The notes: generated by a model not told the origin, from the sequence alone. A DNA stretch of 64,000 bases from HXMU1420-2 sp034670145 (GCA_034670145.1 JAXMOA010000007.1:1-64000), one strand, 5' to 3'. Shown: positions 52,735 through 62,372, numbered from the stretch's first letter. Made by a program: numbers and translations.

Positions 52735-53607
52735 ATGTATGCTGTGACATTGATCGCCGCGCCCGGCGCACTGGACCCCGAACTTGTACATGCGTTGCGA
52801 AATGCATGGGGGGGCGGAGACGCACAATGGCTCAGCCCGGACGAAGCCGCCGAATTCACGGTGACAGAGAAACCGCAGAACCAATGGGACATCTGGCAGG
52901 ATTTGCAGGCGCGCGGCACCGATCTGGTCGTGCAGCCCTCTGAGGGCCGGCAAAAGCGGGTGTTGCTGGCCGATATGGACAGCACCATGATCCATCAGGA
53001 GTGTATCGACGAACTGGCAGAAACAGCCGGTGTCGGGGAACGGGTGCGTGAAATCACCGTGCGGGCCATGAACGGCGAGCTGGACTTCGAAGGCGCTGTA
53101 TTGGAGCGCGTCGCCCTGCTGCGTGGCCAGGACGAATCGATCATTCAATCTGTGCTGGATCAGCAGATCACCCTCGTGACTGGCGGGACGGTTCTATTGG
53201 CGACGATGAAGGCCAACGGTGCCTATGCGGCTCTTGTTTCCGGGGGGTTCACCGCCTTTACGCGCCATGTGGCGGCGACGCTGGGCTTTGATGAATCGCG
53301 GGCCAATGAATTGCTGGTGGATCAGGGCAAACTGACCGGGGACATTGCCCGGCCGATCCTGGGGCGCGATGCCAAGGTTTCGGCGATGGAAGAGATCACC
53401 GGGCGGCTTGGCCTTGCGGCGGCGGATGTCTTGGCCGTGGGCGATGGGGCGAACGATCTGGGGATGTTAGGGGCGGCTGGCATGGGCGTTGCCTTGCACG
53501 CGAAACCCGCAGTGGCGGCGCAATGCGACCTGCGTATCAATCACGGCGACCTGACGGCGTTACTGTTCTTGCAAGGGTATGCGCGGGACCAGTTCGTGAC
53601 GCCTTAA
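52735..53607 (+). CDS. serB: Phosphoserine phosphatase
   Basis: The 290-residue HAD phosphatase completes serine synthesis. The catalytic motif LLADMDSTMIHQE places the nucleophile and acid Asp at residues 80 and 82. Motif II Ser is in VSGGF, and motifs III/IV are in GDGANDLGML. The N-terminal 70 residues form an ACT-like domain typical of longer SerB proteins. ATG 52735 is the second in-frame ATG. The gene is separate from serC-serA but lies only 1.5 kb away, so the whole pathway sits in one region. Confidence 0.94.
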   Translation: MYAVTLIAAPGALDPELVHALRNAWGGGDAQWLSPDEAAEFTVTEKPQNQWDIWQDLQARGTDLVVQPSEGRQKRVLLADMDSTMIHQECIDELAETAGVGERVREITVRAMNGELDFEGAVLERVALLRGQDESIIQSVLDQQITLVTGGTVLLATMKANGAYAALVSGGFTAFTRHVAATLGFDESRANELLVDQGKLTGDIARPILGRDAKVSAMEEITGRLGLAAADVLAVGDGANDLGMLGAAGMGVALHAKPAVAAQCDLRINHGDLTALLFLQGYARDQFVTP

Positions 53608-53653
53608 ACGGCTGTTCTTTTCTTAACTTAACGCTTGTGTTAAATAATGGGTC

Positions 53654-53983
53654 ATGATCGACCTGACCAAGACATTCTCTGCTTTGTCTGATCCGACCCG
53701 GCTGCGGATCTTCGAAGATCTGATTGCTCGTGGGGAACAGCCCGCCAGTCAATTCATTGCTGGGTCTGGCATGTCCGCCCCGGCGATTTCGCGCCACCTG
53801 AAAGTGCTGCGCGAGGCGGGCCTGGTGCAACAGCGGGTCGACGGCACGCATCGGCTTTATTCTGCCCAGCCCGCCGCCATGCACGCCATTGCCAGCTGGA
53901 CTCAGGACAGGCGAGCCTTTTGGGAGGCCAGCCTGGATCGGTTGGAACAGGCGCTTTTGCTGGAGGAAAACACGGATGGCTGA
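53654..53983 (+). CDS. ArsR-family transcriptional regulator
   Basis: The 109-residue protein is a winged helix-turn-helix of ArsR type. It has TFSALSDPTRLRIFEDLI and SAPAISRHLKVLREAGLVQQRVDGTHRLYSA. It lacks the usual metal-binding cysteines, so it probably belongs to the non-metal SmtB/ArsR group often paired with an SRPBCC protein. Its end overlaps the next gene by 8 bases. The pair probably forms a small autoregulated unit. Confidence 0.9.
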   Translation: MIDLTKTFSALSDPTRLRIFEDLIARGEQPASQFIAGSGMSAPAISRHLKVLREAGLVQQRVDGTHRLYSAQPAAMHAIASWTQDRRAFWEASLDRLEQALLLEENTDG

Positions 53984-54404
53984 CGTCAGGCTGGAACGCG
54001 ATTTCGATGTCTCGGTCGAGACGCTTTACCGCTTTGTCACCGGGTCGCAGGAACTGGTGCAATGGTTCGGGCCAGAAGGGGTCACCGTGCCCGAGAACGA
54101 TCTGGATTTTACCCGCACGGGGCCCTGGTATGCCGTAATGGTCAACGTGGATGGGCATGTTGCCAAGGTTTCGGGGCAAGTAACCCATGTGGATCCGCCG
54201 CATTCGGTTGGCTTCACCTGGGCCTGGCATGACGAAGACGACCAGCGCGACGCAGAAAGCCATGTCACGCTCACGGTTGCTCCGACAGAAAGCGGCGCGC
54301 GCCTGATGGTGGATCACCGCGACCTGACACAGGCAGAAGTGGCGGAAAGTCACAGAGAGGGCTGGAACAGCTCGTTGGCCTGTTTGGCCAAGGTGGTTCG
54401 GTAA
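53976..54404 (+). CDS. SRPBCC/AHSA1-domain protein
   Basis: The 142-residue protein matches the START/Bet v 1-like AHSA1 family. It has the N-terminal ERDFDVSVETLYRFVTGSQELVQWFGPEG, a beta-strand core and a late GWNSSLACLAKVV helix. Such proteins bind hydrophobic ligands in a cavity and are commonly paired with ArsR regulators, as here (8-base overlap). Ligand and role are unknown. Confidence 0.88.
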   Translation: MADVRLERDFDVSVETLYRFVTGSQELVQWFGPEGVTVPENDLDFTRTGPWYAVMVNVDGHVAKVSGQVTHVDPPHSVGFTWAWHDEDDQRDAESHVTLTVAPTESGARLMVDHRDLTQAEVAESHREGWNSSLACLAKVVR

Positions 54405-54430
54405 GGATCGCGCCACATCAGATCAAAGGC

Positions 54431-54454
54431 GCGGCCCCATTATGGCCGGGCCGC
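54431..54454. terminator. Hairpin between convergent SRPBCC and asparaginase genes
   Basis: GCGGCCC pairs with GGGCCGC around a 10-base loop. It spans the asparaginase stop codon and, on the minus strand, is followed by a short T stretch. It may end transcripts from either side. Confidence 0.5.
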
Positions 54455-55450
54455 AGCGTTTACCGAAAAGGACGGGCGAATCGTTGCGGCATGCAGGCCG
54501 CGACGGTTGCGCATCGGCGCATTCATATACATCCCAACCGTCGGATCATTTTCGTCCAGAACGCCCAGACCAACCAGAATCGTGGTGATCGCGCATTCCG
54601 CCGCCCGTGTCGCCCCATCTGAAATCTTGAGCGCCACACCCATTTTGAGCCCCGGAATAATGGCGACATAGACAGCCTCTGCGCCGGTCTTGACCGCCAC
54701 CTGTCCCTTGGCTGCCCGCATCAAGGCGGTGCAGCATTTGTCTTCTCCGGCAACCAGCTCGGGGTGTGCCATCATTGACTGGGTCAGGCTCTGGGCGGCC
54801 TCGCTCATACGGTCTGCGCGTTCATGAGCCGAGGCAAACCACCCCATGGCCCGTGCCAGCCCGTGCACTGTGGTCTGAAAATTCGGGGCAGAGCATCCGT
54901 CAATCCCATAGCCAGGACTCGTCAGACCGTTGGTCTCTTCGAAGGCCTCGCGTGCGGCCAATTGCACGGGATGGTCGATAGCAATGTAATCCGCGCCCGC
55001 GTTCAGATGCTGTTTGACGGTCAGAAAACCGCTATGTTTGCCCGAGCAATTGTTGTGCATTTGACAGGGTTGATTCCCGGCCCGGATCAACGCGTTGCGT
55101 GCGGCTTCGTCACTGGGTTCTTGTGGGCCGCAGATAAAGTCATCGTCGCCGAGCCCGAGCGTGCCCAGCCAGCTTTGCACCCGATCCGTATGAATGGCCG
55201 CCCCGGTATGAGAGGCGCAAGACAGCGCCAGTTGCTCTGTGCCCAGACCGAAACGCGCGGCAGCGCCCGTCGTCACCAACGGCAGCGCTTGAATCATCTT
55301 GCACGACGAACGCGGATAAATCAGCGTGTCGGGATCACCCCAGCTTTGCACAATGGCACCTGTGTCATCGCAAATCACGGCATGGCCCAAATGCAGGCTT
55401 TCCAGCAATGATCCGCGCCAGATCTCGGCCATTGGGGTTGGATTAGCCAT
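54440..55450 (-). CDS. L-asparaginase II (thermolabile, Rhizobium type)
   Basis: The 336-residue protein belongs to the AnsA/asparaginase II family of Rhizobium etli type. It has SSCKMIQALPLV near residue 48, LALSCASHTGAAIHTDRV, the NNCSGKHSGFL block with Cys, Lys and Ser residues used in catalysis, and YGIDGCSAPNF. It hydrolyses asparagine to aspartate and ammonia. This family is unrelated to the E. coli enzymes. GAGGTG lies just before ATG 55450. It stands alone. Confidence 0.9.
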   Translation of the reverse strand: MANPTPMAEIWRGSLLESLHLGHAVICDDTGAIVQSWGDPDTLIYPRSSCKMIQALPLVTTGAAARFGLGTEQLALSCASHTGAAIHTDRVQSWLGTLGLGDDDFICGPQEPSDEAARNALIRAGNQPCQMHNNCSGKHSGFLTVKQHLNAGADYIAIDHPVQLAAREAFEETNGLTSPGYGIDGCSAPNFQTTVHGLARAMGWFASAHERADRMSEAAQSLTQSMMAHPELVAGEDKCCTALMRAAKGQVAVKTGAEAVYVAIIPGLKMGVALKISDGATRAAECAITTILVGLGVLDENDPTVGMYMNAPMRNRRGLHAATIRPSFSVNAAARP

Positions 55451-55617
55451 AAAACACCTCAAATCTGGGCGGAATCCCGCCAATCGCTCTTTCGCATGTG
55501 GCGCGATGTACGGTAGTGTGCAGATGTCGGCAAGCGATAGCAATACGAACGAAGCGGACGGTGATCTGCGTGTATTGAATCGAATTTGAGGTAACGGACA
55601 GTCTGGAGGCTGGACAT

Positions 55618-56151
55618 ATGAAAACGATTTTGGCCCGCGCCGCTGCGGGCTTGTTCATTGCAGGAATGATTTCGCATTCTGCGATGGCACAGGAACAAAG
55701 CACCAACCGCGTTGCCGCGAAAACGGATTGGAGCGTTTTCGTCGAAGATGATCCGACCGAATGCTGGGGTGTTTCTGCGCCGAAAAAGACCGTCAATACG
55801 CGGGATGGTCGGGTCGTTGCCGTGCGTCGCAGTGATATATTGCTGTTTGTTTTCTATCGGCCCGGTGCCGATGTAAAAGGGCAGGTGACATTCACGGGCG
55901 GCTATCCCTTTGCGCCTGATTCCACTGTGGATCTGAATATTTCGGGCAAGTCATTCTCGTTGATTACTGATGGCGAATGGGCCTGGCCGGCCAGCCCGGC
56001 AGAGGATGCCCAGATCATCGCAGCCATGAAGCGCGGCTCCGAAGCGGTGCTGAGCGCGCGGTCCCGCCGGGGCACCAAGACTGAAGACACGTTTTCACTG
56101 CTGGGATTCACAGCAGCCGTTGAAGACGCGGAAAAACGCTGCGGCGGCTAG
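55618..56151 (+). CDS. Invasion-associated locus B-like exported protein
   Basis: The 177-residue protein has a Sec signal peptide cleaved after AMA, before QEQSTN. The mature part shows WSVFVEDDPTECWGVSAPK and, near the end, GFTAAVEDAEKRCGG. These placed Cys residues and the GFTxA ending are typical of the IalB family (PF06776) in alphaproteobacteria. Rhizobiales members have been linked to host-cell contact, but in free-living Rhodobacterales the role is unknown. It has its own promoter region and no obvious partner. Confidence 0.82.
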   Translation: MKTILARAAAGLFIAGMISHSAMAQEQSTNRVAAKTDWSVFVEDDPTECWGVSAPKKTVNTRDGRVVAVRRSDILLFVFYRPGADVKGQVTFTGGYPFAPDSTVDLNISGKSFSLITDGEWAWPASPAEDAQIIAAMKRGSEAVLSARSRRGTKTEDTFSLLGFTAAVEDAEKRCGG

Positions 56152-56291
56152 GGCCGGTGGCTCGGTTCCAATCCTGAGGCTTGCCCAGAGGGCGGGCTTT
56201 GACCATGCAAGTCTGTGCAGGCTCAGTTTTCCTTTGGAAATCTGGGCCACTGCCTATATAGAACGCCCTTCACCCAAGTTTTGAGGCTGCT

Positions 56292-57464
56292 ATGTCTGCT
56301 CCGATCACGCAGGATGTTGTGACGATCCCCCGCAAATTGCCCGAAGGCCCTACGAACCTTGTCGGGCTGACCCGCGCTGAACTGCGCGATGTGCTGATTG
56401 CGGCGGGGACACCTGAAAAACAATCCAAAATGCGGGTCAATCAGATTTGGCAATGGATCTATCAATGGGGCGTGCGTGATTTCGCAGAGATGACAAATCT
56501 GGCCAAGGCTTATCGCGCCATGCTGGCCGAGCATTTTGTGATCGAGATCCCCGAAATGGTTTCGCGCCAGATCAGCTCTGATGGCACCCGCAAATACCTG
56601 GTGCGGATCGCTGGCGGGCATGAGGTCGAGGTGGTCTACATCCCGGAAACAGATCGCGGCACGCTGTGTGTGTCCAGCCAGGTGGGCTGTACGCTGACCT
56701 GTTCGTTCTGTCACACCGGGACACAGAAACTGGTGCGCAACCTGACAGCCGGCGAAGTGGTCGGCCAGATCATGATGGCCCGCGACGATCTGGACGAATG
56801 GCCCGTTCCCGGTACGCGCAAGGATGAAACGCGTCTGTTGTCCAATGTCGTTTTGATGGGAATGGGCGAGCCGCTGTACAATTTCGAAAACGTCCGCAAT
56901 GCAATGAAAATCGCGATGGACCCGGAGGGCATCTCGCTCTCGCGTCGGCGGATCACATTGTCCACTTCGGGAGTTGTGCCCGAAATCGCCCGCACCGCGG
57001 ACGAAATCGGCTGCCAGTTGGCGATCTCTTTCCATGCCACAACGGATGAGGTGCGCGACAAGCTGGTGCCGATCAACAAGCGTTGGAACATCGAGACGTT
57101 GCTGGAAGCCCTGGCAAGTTATCCCAAAGTGTCCAACTCGGAGCGGATCACATTTGAATATGTGATGCTGGACGGAATCAATGATAGCGACGCAGACGCG
57201 CGGCGGCTCATCGACCATATCAAACGGCACCAGATCCCGGCCAAGATCAACCTGATCCCGTTCAACGAATGGCCTGGGGCACCTTACCGGCGCAGTTCCA
57301 ACAATCGCATTCGTGCATTTGCCGACATCATTTACAATGCCGGCTATGCCTCGCCCATCCGTACGCCAAGAGGCGAGGATATCATGGCGGCCTGCGGTCA
57401 GCTGAAATCAGCAACCGAACGCGAACGGAAATCCAAACGTCAGATCGAGGCGGAATTGCGGTAA
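56292..57464 (+). CDS. rlmN: 23S rRNA/tRNA (adenine-C2)-methyltransferase RlmN
   Basis: The 390-residue radical SAM enzyme methylates A2503 of 23S rRNA and A37 of some tRNAs. The cluster motif CTLTCSFC is intact, the SAM-binding GMGEPLYNFENV is present, and the second catalytic Cys is at residue 368 in PRGEDIMAACGQLK. The N-terminal accessory domain includes MRVNQIWQWIYQWGVRDF. It stands as a single gene, with the next gene 120 bases away. Confidence 0.95.
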   Translation: MSAPITQDVVTIPRKLPEGPTNLVGLTRAELRDVLIAAGTPEKQSKMRVNQIWQWIYQWGVRDFAEMTNLAKAYRAMLAEHFVIEIPEMVSRQISSDGTRKYLVRIAGGHEVEVVYIPETDRGTLCVSSQVGCTLTCSFCHTGTQKLVRNLTAGEVVGQIMMARDDLDEWPVPGTRKDETRLLSNVVLMGMGEPLYNFENVRNAMKIAMDPEGISLSRRRITLSTSGVVPEIARTADEIGCQLAISFHATTDEVRDKLVPINKRWNIETLLEALASYPKVSNSERITFEYVMLDGINDSDADARRLIDHIKRHQIPAKINLIPFNEWPGAPYRRSSNNRIRAFADIIYNAGYASPIRTPRGEDIMAACGQLKSATERERKSKRQIEAELR

Positions 57465-57586
57465 GTGCGGGCCGCGTTTATTTAAACGCTTTTAGAATAG
57501 CCTGAAATCGCGCATCCTTCTCTGGGCTGCCCTTGCCGGGCGGGCCGGTGCCTTTCGCTGGAAAGCACCAACAGAGGAGAGACTTT

Positions 57587-59143
57587 ATGACAGAGAACAC
57601 GTTCTTGAAACGTGCTTCGCTAGGACTGGCGGCTGCGTGTTTGGCAACCGTGGGATTGGTGGGGCAAAGTGTTGCACAAGATAAGCCAATGAATTTCCTG
57701 GTTATTTGGGGGGATGATGTCGGCTATTGGAATGTCAGCGCCTACAACCAGGGCATGATGGGCTATGAAACACCCAACATTGACCGGATCGCCAATGAGG
57801 GCATGTTGTTCACCCACGGTTATGGTGAACAGTCCTGTACCGCTGGCCGCGCGTCCTTTGTAACCGGTCAGTCGGGCTTTCGCACTGGCCTGCTCAAGGT
57901 TGGATTGCCTGGCGCCAAAGAGGGCATGTCGGAAAAGGACCCAACCATTGCCGAATACATGAAGTCCAAGGGCTACATGACGGGGCAATACGGCAAGAAC
58001 CACCTGGGTGACCGGGACGAACACCTGCCCACAAATCATGGGTTTGATGAGTTCTTTGGCAATCTGTATCACCTGAACGCCGAGGAAGAGCCAGAAAGCA
58101 TTGATTACCCCAAAGACCCTGAATTCCGCGAAAAATTCGGCCCGCGTGGCGTGATCAAGGCCTCGGCAGATGGCAGCATCGAAGACACCGGCCCGCTGAC
58201 ACGCAAGCGTATGGAAACCATCGACGAAGAAGTCACAGCCGGTGCGCTCGACTTTATCGACAGAGCGGTGGATCAGGATAAGCCGTTCTTCCTGTGGTAC
58301 AATACCACGCGGATGCACATCAACACTCGGCTCAAGGCCGAAAGCCAGGGTGTTACCGGTCTGGGCGTTTATCCCGACGGGATGGTCGAACATGACAAGA
58401 TGGTCGGCCAGATGCTCGACAAGCTGGACGAACTGGGCATCGCTGACAACACGGTCGTGATGTACTCCACCGACAACGGCGCCGAAGTGTTTAGTTGGCC
58501 AGATGGCGGCACCACACCGTTCAAAGGCGAAAAGAACGACAACTGGGAAGGCGGCTATCGTGTGCCGATGATGATCAAATGGCCTGGCGTCATTGAACCG
58601 GGGCGCAAATCCCATCAGATCATCAGTCACCTGGACTGGTTCCCAACCTTCATGTCCGCATTGGGCGATACTGACATGAAAGAGCGGATGCTGACCGAAG
58701 CACCATTTGGCGAAGCCAATGAACCCGTGCATCTGGATGGCTATGACTTCATGCCGTTCTTTCGGGGTGAAACCGAAGAAGGACCACGCAAGGAGTTCTT
58801 CTATTTCTCGGACGGTGGCGATCTGGTGAACCTGCGGTATGGCCGCTGGAAACTGGTCTTTGCCGAACAGCGCGCCGAGGGCTTCGACGTTTGGGAAGAA
58901 CCCTTTGTCGCCCTGCGGGTTCCAAAGCTGATCGATTTGTACAGTGATCCGTTTGAACGCGCGCAGGAAGAATCCTGCTGCTATGTCTCCTGGCGGTTTG
59001 AACGGCTTTACCTGTTGGTGCCAGCGCAGGTGTTCGTGGCCGAATTCCTGTCCACATTCAAGGACTACCCGCCGCGCCAAAAGCCGGCCAGCTTCTCTAT
59101 TGATCAGGTTCTTGTGAACCTGCAACGCAACCAGGGCGGCTAA
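57587..59143 (+). CDS. Exported arylsulfatase-like sulfatase
   Basis: The 518-residue protein has a Sec signal peptide (ASLGLAAACLATVGLVGQSVAQ) and a sulfatase domain. The formylglycine Cys84 lies in the motif CTAGR, metal-binding Asp pairs are in IWGDDVGYWN, and GKNHLGDRD and STDNGAEVFSW follow. The mature enzyme is periplasmic, so formylglycine is made before export. It removes sulfate from an external ester. I chose ATG 57587 because AGAGGAGAG lies upstream. A hairpin (GGTGCCTTTC/GAAAGCACC) lies in the leader at about 57548-57570. It differs from the cytoplasmic choline-sulfatase at 36.4 kb. Confidence 0.87.
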   Translation: MTENTFLKRASLGLAAACLATVGLVGQSVAQDKPMNFLVIWGDDVGYWNVSAYNQGMMGYETPNIDRIANEGMLFTHGYGEQSCTAGRASFVTGQSGFRTGLLKVGLPGAKEGMSEKDPTIAEYMKSKGYMTGQYGKNHLGDRDEHLPTNHGFDEFFGNLYHLNAEEEPESIDYPKDPEFREKFGPRGVIKASADGSIEDTGPLTRKRMETIDEEVTAGALDFIDRAVDQDKPFFLWYNTTRMHINTRLKAESQGVTGLGVYPDGMVEHDKMVGQMLDKLDELGIADNTVVMYSTDNGAEVFSWPDGGTTPFKGEKNDNWEGGYRVPMMIKWPGVIEPGRKSHQIISHLDWFPTFMSALGDTDMKERMLTEAPFGEANEPVHLDGYDFMPFFRGETEEGPRKEFFYFSDGGDLVNLRYGRWKLVFAEQRAEGFDVWEEPFVALRVPKLIDLYSDPFERAQEESCCYVSWRFERLYLLVPAQVFVAEFLSTFKDYPPRQKPASFSIDQVLVNLQRNQGG

Positions 59144-59151
59144 TGCTCTGC

Positions 59152-59181
59152 GCCCCGCCGGTTCAGTCCGGCGGGGCCTCT
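59152..59181 (+). terminator. Terminator after the exported sulfatase gene
   Basis: A 10-bp stem (GCCCCGCCGG / CCGGCGGGGC) with a 6-base loop is followed by CTCTT. It lies 8 bases after the sulfatase stop. Confidence 0.8.
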
Positions 59182-59304
59182 TGGCCAAATATGTCCAAAC
59201 AAAGGCGGAATGCCGCCAAATTTCCTAAAATCAGATACAATTGCGCCGTGTTCAACAGTCAGTTTCCAATCTGAGAACAAACAGATCCTAACAGGAGACA
59301 GGAC

Positions 59305-59514
59305 ATGACACAGGCAGATATCGGCGGCACTCTCATCGAAGAACCCATTTTGGATTTACTCAAGCGGGAACGGGCCCTGGCCCTGTCCAGCCGGGAGTTC
59401 AAGTTTCGTCTGGTCGGCTACGGCTATGCCATCAAGGATGTGCAAGGCGCGCAGGTCGTGACCAAGCTGCCTCAGGGCACAGAGTTGGGCGTGCTTCCGG
59501 CATCCATTGTCTGA
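59305..59514 (+). CDS. Small hypothetical protein
   Basis: The 69-residue product is preceded by AGGAGACAGGAC, a strong ribosome site 5 to 6 bases before ATG 59305, which supports it as real. It has a central basic segment (LLKRERALALSSREFKFRLVGYGYAIKDVQG) and no membrane helix or signal. It lies between the sulfatase terminator and a convergent LOG gene. I do not recognise the family. Confidence 0.65.
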   Translation: MTQADIGGTLIEEPILDLLKRERALALSSREFKFRLVGYGYAIKDVQGAQVVTKLPQGTELGVLPASIV

Positions 59515-59522
59515 TCACCAGA

Positions 59523-60365
59523 CTATCGGCCCGGGATTGCATCCCGCGCCGGTGCCGGTTCCCAGTTGTTGATGAGTTGCACAGCCTCCGCGGCACTATC
59601 CACAAACCGAAACAGATCCAGATCCTGTTCCGAGATTGTGCCCGCATCGGCCAGTGCTTGCCAGTTAATCACCTGTTCCCAAAATGCCCGTCCAAAGAGC
59701 AAAAAGGGGACTCTCTGCATGCGTCCGGTTTGAATCAGGGTGAGCGCCTCGAAGAGCTCGTCCATGGTGCCGAAACCGCCGGGAAAAACAGTAATCGCCC
59801 GGGCTCGCATCAGAAAATGCATCTTACGGATGGCAAAGTAATGAAAATTAAAGCTGAGCTCAGGAGTGACGTATCCGTTCGGCGCCTGTTCATGTGGCAG
59901 AACGATGCTCAAACCAACCGACCGCCCGCCGGCCTCGGCGGCGCCACGGTTACCAGCCTCCATAACGCCCGGGCCACCGCCGGTCACCACGACAAAATCC
60001 CGGCCGCCTGTTTGCAGAGACTTTTCGGTCATGAGACGGGCAAAGGTTCGCGCTTCGTCATAGAACTCGGACAGACCGGCCAACGTCTCAGTGCGTGCTT
60101 GATCCCGGTGCGCGGGATCGGGAATACGCGCGCCGCCAAATAATACGATCGTGCTGTCGATGCCCTCGGCATTCAGCGCCATTTCCGGTTTGAGCAGTTC
60201 CAGTTGCAAACGAACCGGGCGTAGCTCGTCCTCGCACAGGAAATCCTGATCCGCGAACGCCAGTTGATAGGTTGGCGATCTCGTTTGTGGCGTGCTGGGC
60301 ACCTCATGTGCTGTGGTGCGGTCCTGCCCGGCGGCGCGGAGGCGGCTGAGGCGCGATTGGCTCAT
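59523..60365 (-). CDS. LOG-family protein (lysine-decarboxylase-like fold)
   Basis: The 280-residue protein has the LOG fold motifs GGGPGVMEAGNRGA and PGGFGTMDELFEAL. In the family this site cleaves the N-glycosidic bond of nucleoside monophosphates (cytokinin riboside 5'-phosphate phosphoribohydrolase). It is of the longer group with an extra N-terminal 90 residues before GGARIPDPAHR. I chose ATG 60365; the longer frame upstream runs through the promoter of the divergent dehydratase gene. The biological substrate in a marine bacterium is unknown. Confidence 0.85.
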   Translation of the reverse strand: MSQSRLSRLRAAGQDRTTAHEVPSTPQTRSPTYQLAFADQDFLCEDELRPVRLQLELLKPEMALNAEGIDSTIVLFGGARIPDPAHRDQARTETLAGLSEFYDEARTFARLMTEKSLQTGGRDFVVVTGGGPGVMEAGNRGAAEAGGRSVGLSIVLPHEQAPNGYVTPELSFNFHYFAIRKMHFLMRARAITVFPGGFGTMDELFEALTLIQTGRMQRVPFLLFGRAFWEQVINWQALADAGTISEQDLDLFRFVDSAAEAVQLINNWEPAPARDAIPGR

Positions 60366-60441
60366 TGTGAACGTCCCTGCTTGCGTGTTTCCACCAGACC
60401 TATAGGCTCGGGCGTCAGGATGCCAGAGACGGGGCCAGCAG

Positions 60442-61368
60442 ATGAATTGGAAAGCCGAAATCAAAGCGGCAGCGGCGCGAATTACGCCGCATGTGGTGCA
60501 AACACCGACCATGAAAACACATGGGTTTGGATTGGACCACAGTATAGAGCTCAAGCTTGAGCAGCTTCAGCATACCGGAACATTCAAAGCGCGCGGCGCG
60601 TTCAATACTTTGCTCAGCAAATCAGTGCCAGATGCGGGGCTTGTGGCGGCCAGTGGCGGCAATCATGGTGCCGCCGTCGCCTATGCGGCCCGGGCTTTGG
60701 GATATCCTGCACATATCTTTGTCCCTGAAATCGCCGGACCGTCAAAAATCAACCTGATCCGCGCAACCGGCGCAGAGCTGACGGTTGTTCCTGGTGAATA
60801 CGCCAATGCGCTTGAACAGGCCCGCGCCTACGAAGAGCGTTCTGGGGCGATGCAGATCCACGCCTATGATGCTTTGGAAACCGTGATCGGCCAGGGGACC
60901 TGCACCGCCGAATGGGAAGATCAGGGCCTGGAGGCCGACACCATATTGATCGCAGTTGGCGGCGGGGGGCTGATCGCCGGGGCTTTGGCGTGGTTGCAGG
61001 GTGCGCGCAAGGTTGTTGCCGTGGAACCGGATCTGTCCTGTGCTCTGAATGCGGCCCTGGCTGCGGGCGCTCCGGTTGATGTCGAGGTTGGCGGCATTGC
61101 GGCCAATGCGTTGGGCGCGCGCCGGATCGGTGACATCTGCTTTGAGTTGTCGCAAGCTCACCTGGGTGAGAGTGTGCGTGTCTCGGACAGCGCGATCGCG
61201 GCGGCGCAGGCTGCCCTGTGGCAAGAGCGTCGCCTGTTGGTGGAACCGGCGGGGGCGACGGCCCTGGCGGCCTTGATGTCCGGGGCATATGTGCCGGCCC
61301 AGAATGAACGGGTCGCCGTGCTGCTTTGTGGTGCGAATGTTGCACCGGACCCGCTGGCTGGCGCGTAA
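60442..61368 (+). CDS. PLP-dependent threonine/serine dehydratase-like enzyme
   Basis: The 308-residue protein has the fold-type II PLP layout. The Schiff-base Lys49 is in TGTFKARGAF, SGGNHG binds the substrate and VGGGGLIAG holds the PLP phosphate. It lacks a C-terminal regulatory ACT domain, so it is a catabolic-type dehydratase. It could act on threonine, serine or a modified amino acid. It is divergent from the LOG gene and upstream of dapD with a short gap. The exact substrate is not certain. Confidence 0.85.
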   Translation: MNWKAEIKAAAARITPHVVQTPTMKTHGFGLDHSIELKLEQLQHTGTFKARGAFNTLLSKSVPDAGLVAASGGNHGAAVAYAARALGYPAHIFVPEIAGPSKINLIRATGAELTVVPGEYANALEQARAYEERSGAMQIHAYDALETVIGQGTCTAEWEDQGLEADTILIAVGGGGLIAGALAWLQGARKVVAVEPDLSCALNAALAAGAPVDVEVGGIAANALGARRIGDICFELSQAHLGESVRVSDSAIAAAQAALWQERRLLVEPAGATALAALMSGAYVPAQNERVAVLLCGANVAPDPLAGA

Positions 61369-61451
61369 CGCACGCTCAAATCGATCTCGCCGTTGTCTGA
61401 GGCGGCTGCGCTCGCTATAGGGCGCTGAACCGACATTCATGGAGCCCGAAC

Positions 61452-62279
61452 ATGTCAAATGCCCAATTAGAAGCCGCCATCGAAGCCGCCTGGGACGCGC
61501 GCGACACAATTTCACCTGCCACCACGGGTGAGCAACGCGAAGCGATCGAGGATACGCTGAACGCGCTGGACGGCGGCGGGTTGCGCGTGGCCGAGAAACA
61601 GGAAGACGGCAGCTGGCACGTCAACCAATGGGCCAAAAAGGCGGTCCTGCTGGGGTTCCGGATTAAGGATATGGAACAACAATCCGGCGGTCCGCAGGGC
61701 GGCGGCTGGTGGGACAAGGTTGATAGCAAGTTCGCAGGCTGGGGCGACAATCAGTGGAAAGCGGCCGGGTTCCGGGCCGTTCCCAACTGCGTTGTTCGCA
61801 AATCTGCCTTTATCGCGCCGGGTGTGGTGTTGATGCCGTCCTTTGTGAATCTTGGGGCCTATGTCGACGAAGGCACCATGGTTGATACATGGGCGACGGT
61901 CGGTTCGTGTGCGCAGATCGGCAAGAATGTGCATCTGTCCGGCGGTGTGGGCATTGGTGGCGTGTTGGAGCCGATGCAGGCCGGTCCGACGATCATCGAA
62001 GACAACTGCTTTATCGGGGCCCGTTCCGAAGTGGTCGAGGGCGTGATCGTGCGCGAAGGTTCCGTTTTGGGCATGGGCGTCTTTTTGGGTCAGTCCACCA
62101 AGATCTTTGATCGTGCCACGGGCGAGATCACCTATGGCGAAGTTCCGCCCTATTCGGTGGTCGTGTCCGGCTCCTTGCCATCGACCGGCGGGGTCAACCT
62201 GTACTGCGCCGTGATCGTGAAGCGTGTGGACGAGCAGACCCGCTCGAAAACCGGCATCAATGATCTGCTGCGCGACTGA
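61452..62279 (+). CDS. dapD: Tetrahydrodipicolinate N-succinyltransferase
   Basis: The 275-residue enzyme uses succinyl-CoA in lysine/diaminopimelate synthesis. It has an N-terminal helical domain, then the left-handed beta-helix hexapeptide region (SAFIAPGVVLMPSFVNLGAYVDEGTMVDTWATVGSCAQIG), and the conserved GGVLEPMQAGPTIIEDNCFIGARSEVVEG. Length is normal. An 11-bp terminator lies about 60 bases downstream. No other dap gene is in the window. Confidence 0.95.
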   Translation: MSNAQLEAAIEAAWDARDTISPATTGEQREAIEDTLNALDGGGLRVAEKQEDGSWHVNQWAKKAVLLGFRIKDMEQQSGGPQGGGWWDKVDSKFAGWGDNQWKAAGFRAVPNCVVRKSAFIAPGVVLMPSFVNLGAYVDEGTMVDTWATVGSCAQIGKNVHLSGGVGIGGVLEPMQAGPTIIEDNCFIGARSEVVEGVIVREGSVLGMGVFLGQSTKIFDRATGEITYGEVPPYSVVVSGSLPSTGGVNLYCAVIVKRVDEQTRSKTGINDLLRD

Positions 62280-62338
62280 GAATACGAAACCTTGATATGG
62301 GATGGTTCGAAACATTCCATAACGTGCAAGTGAAGTTT

Positions 62339-62372
62339 GGGCCACGGGAGTTTATTTCCCGTGGCCCTCTTT
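62339..62372 (+). terminator. Strong terminator after dapD
   Basis: Perfect 11-base arms GGGCCACGGGA / TCCCGTGGCCC surround a 7-base loop and are followed by TCTTTC. It ends 24 bases before the ccdA ATG, leaving little room for a ccdA promoter between them. Confidence 0.85.
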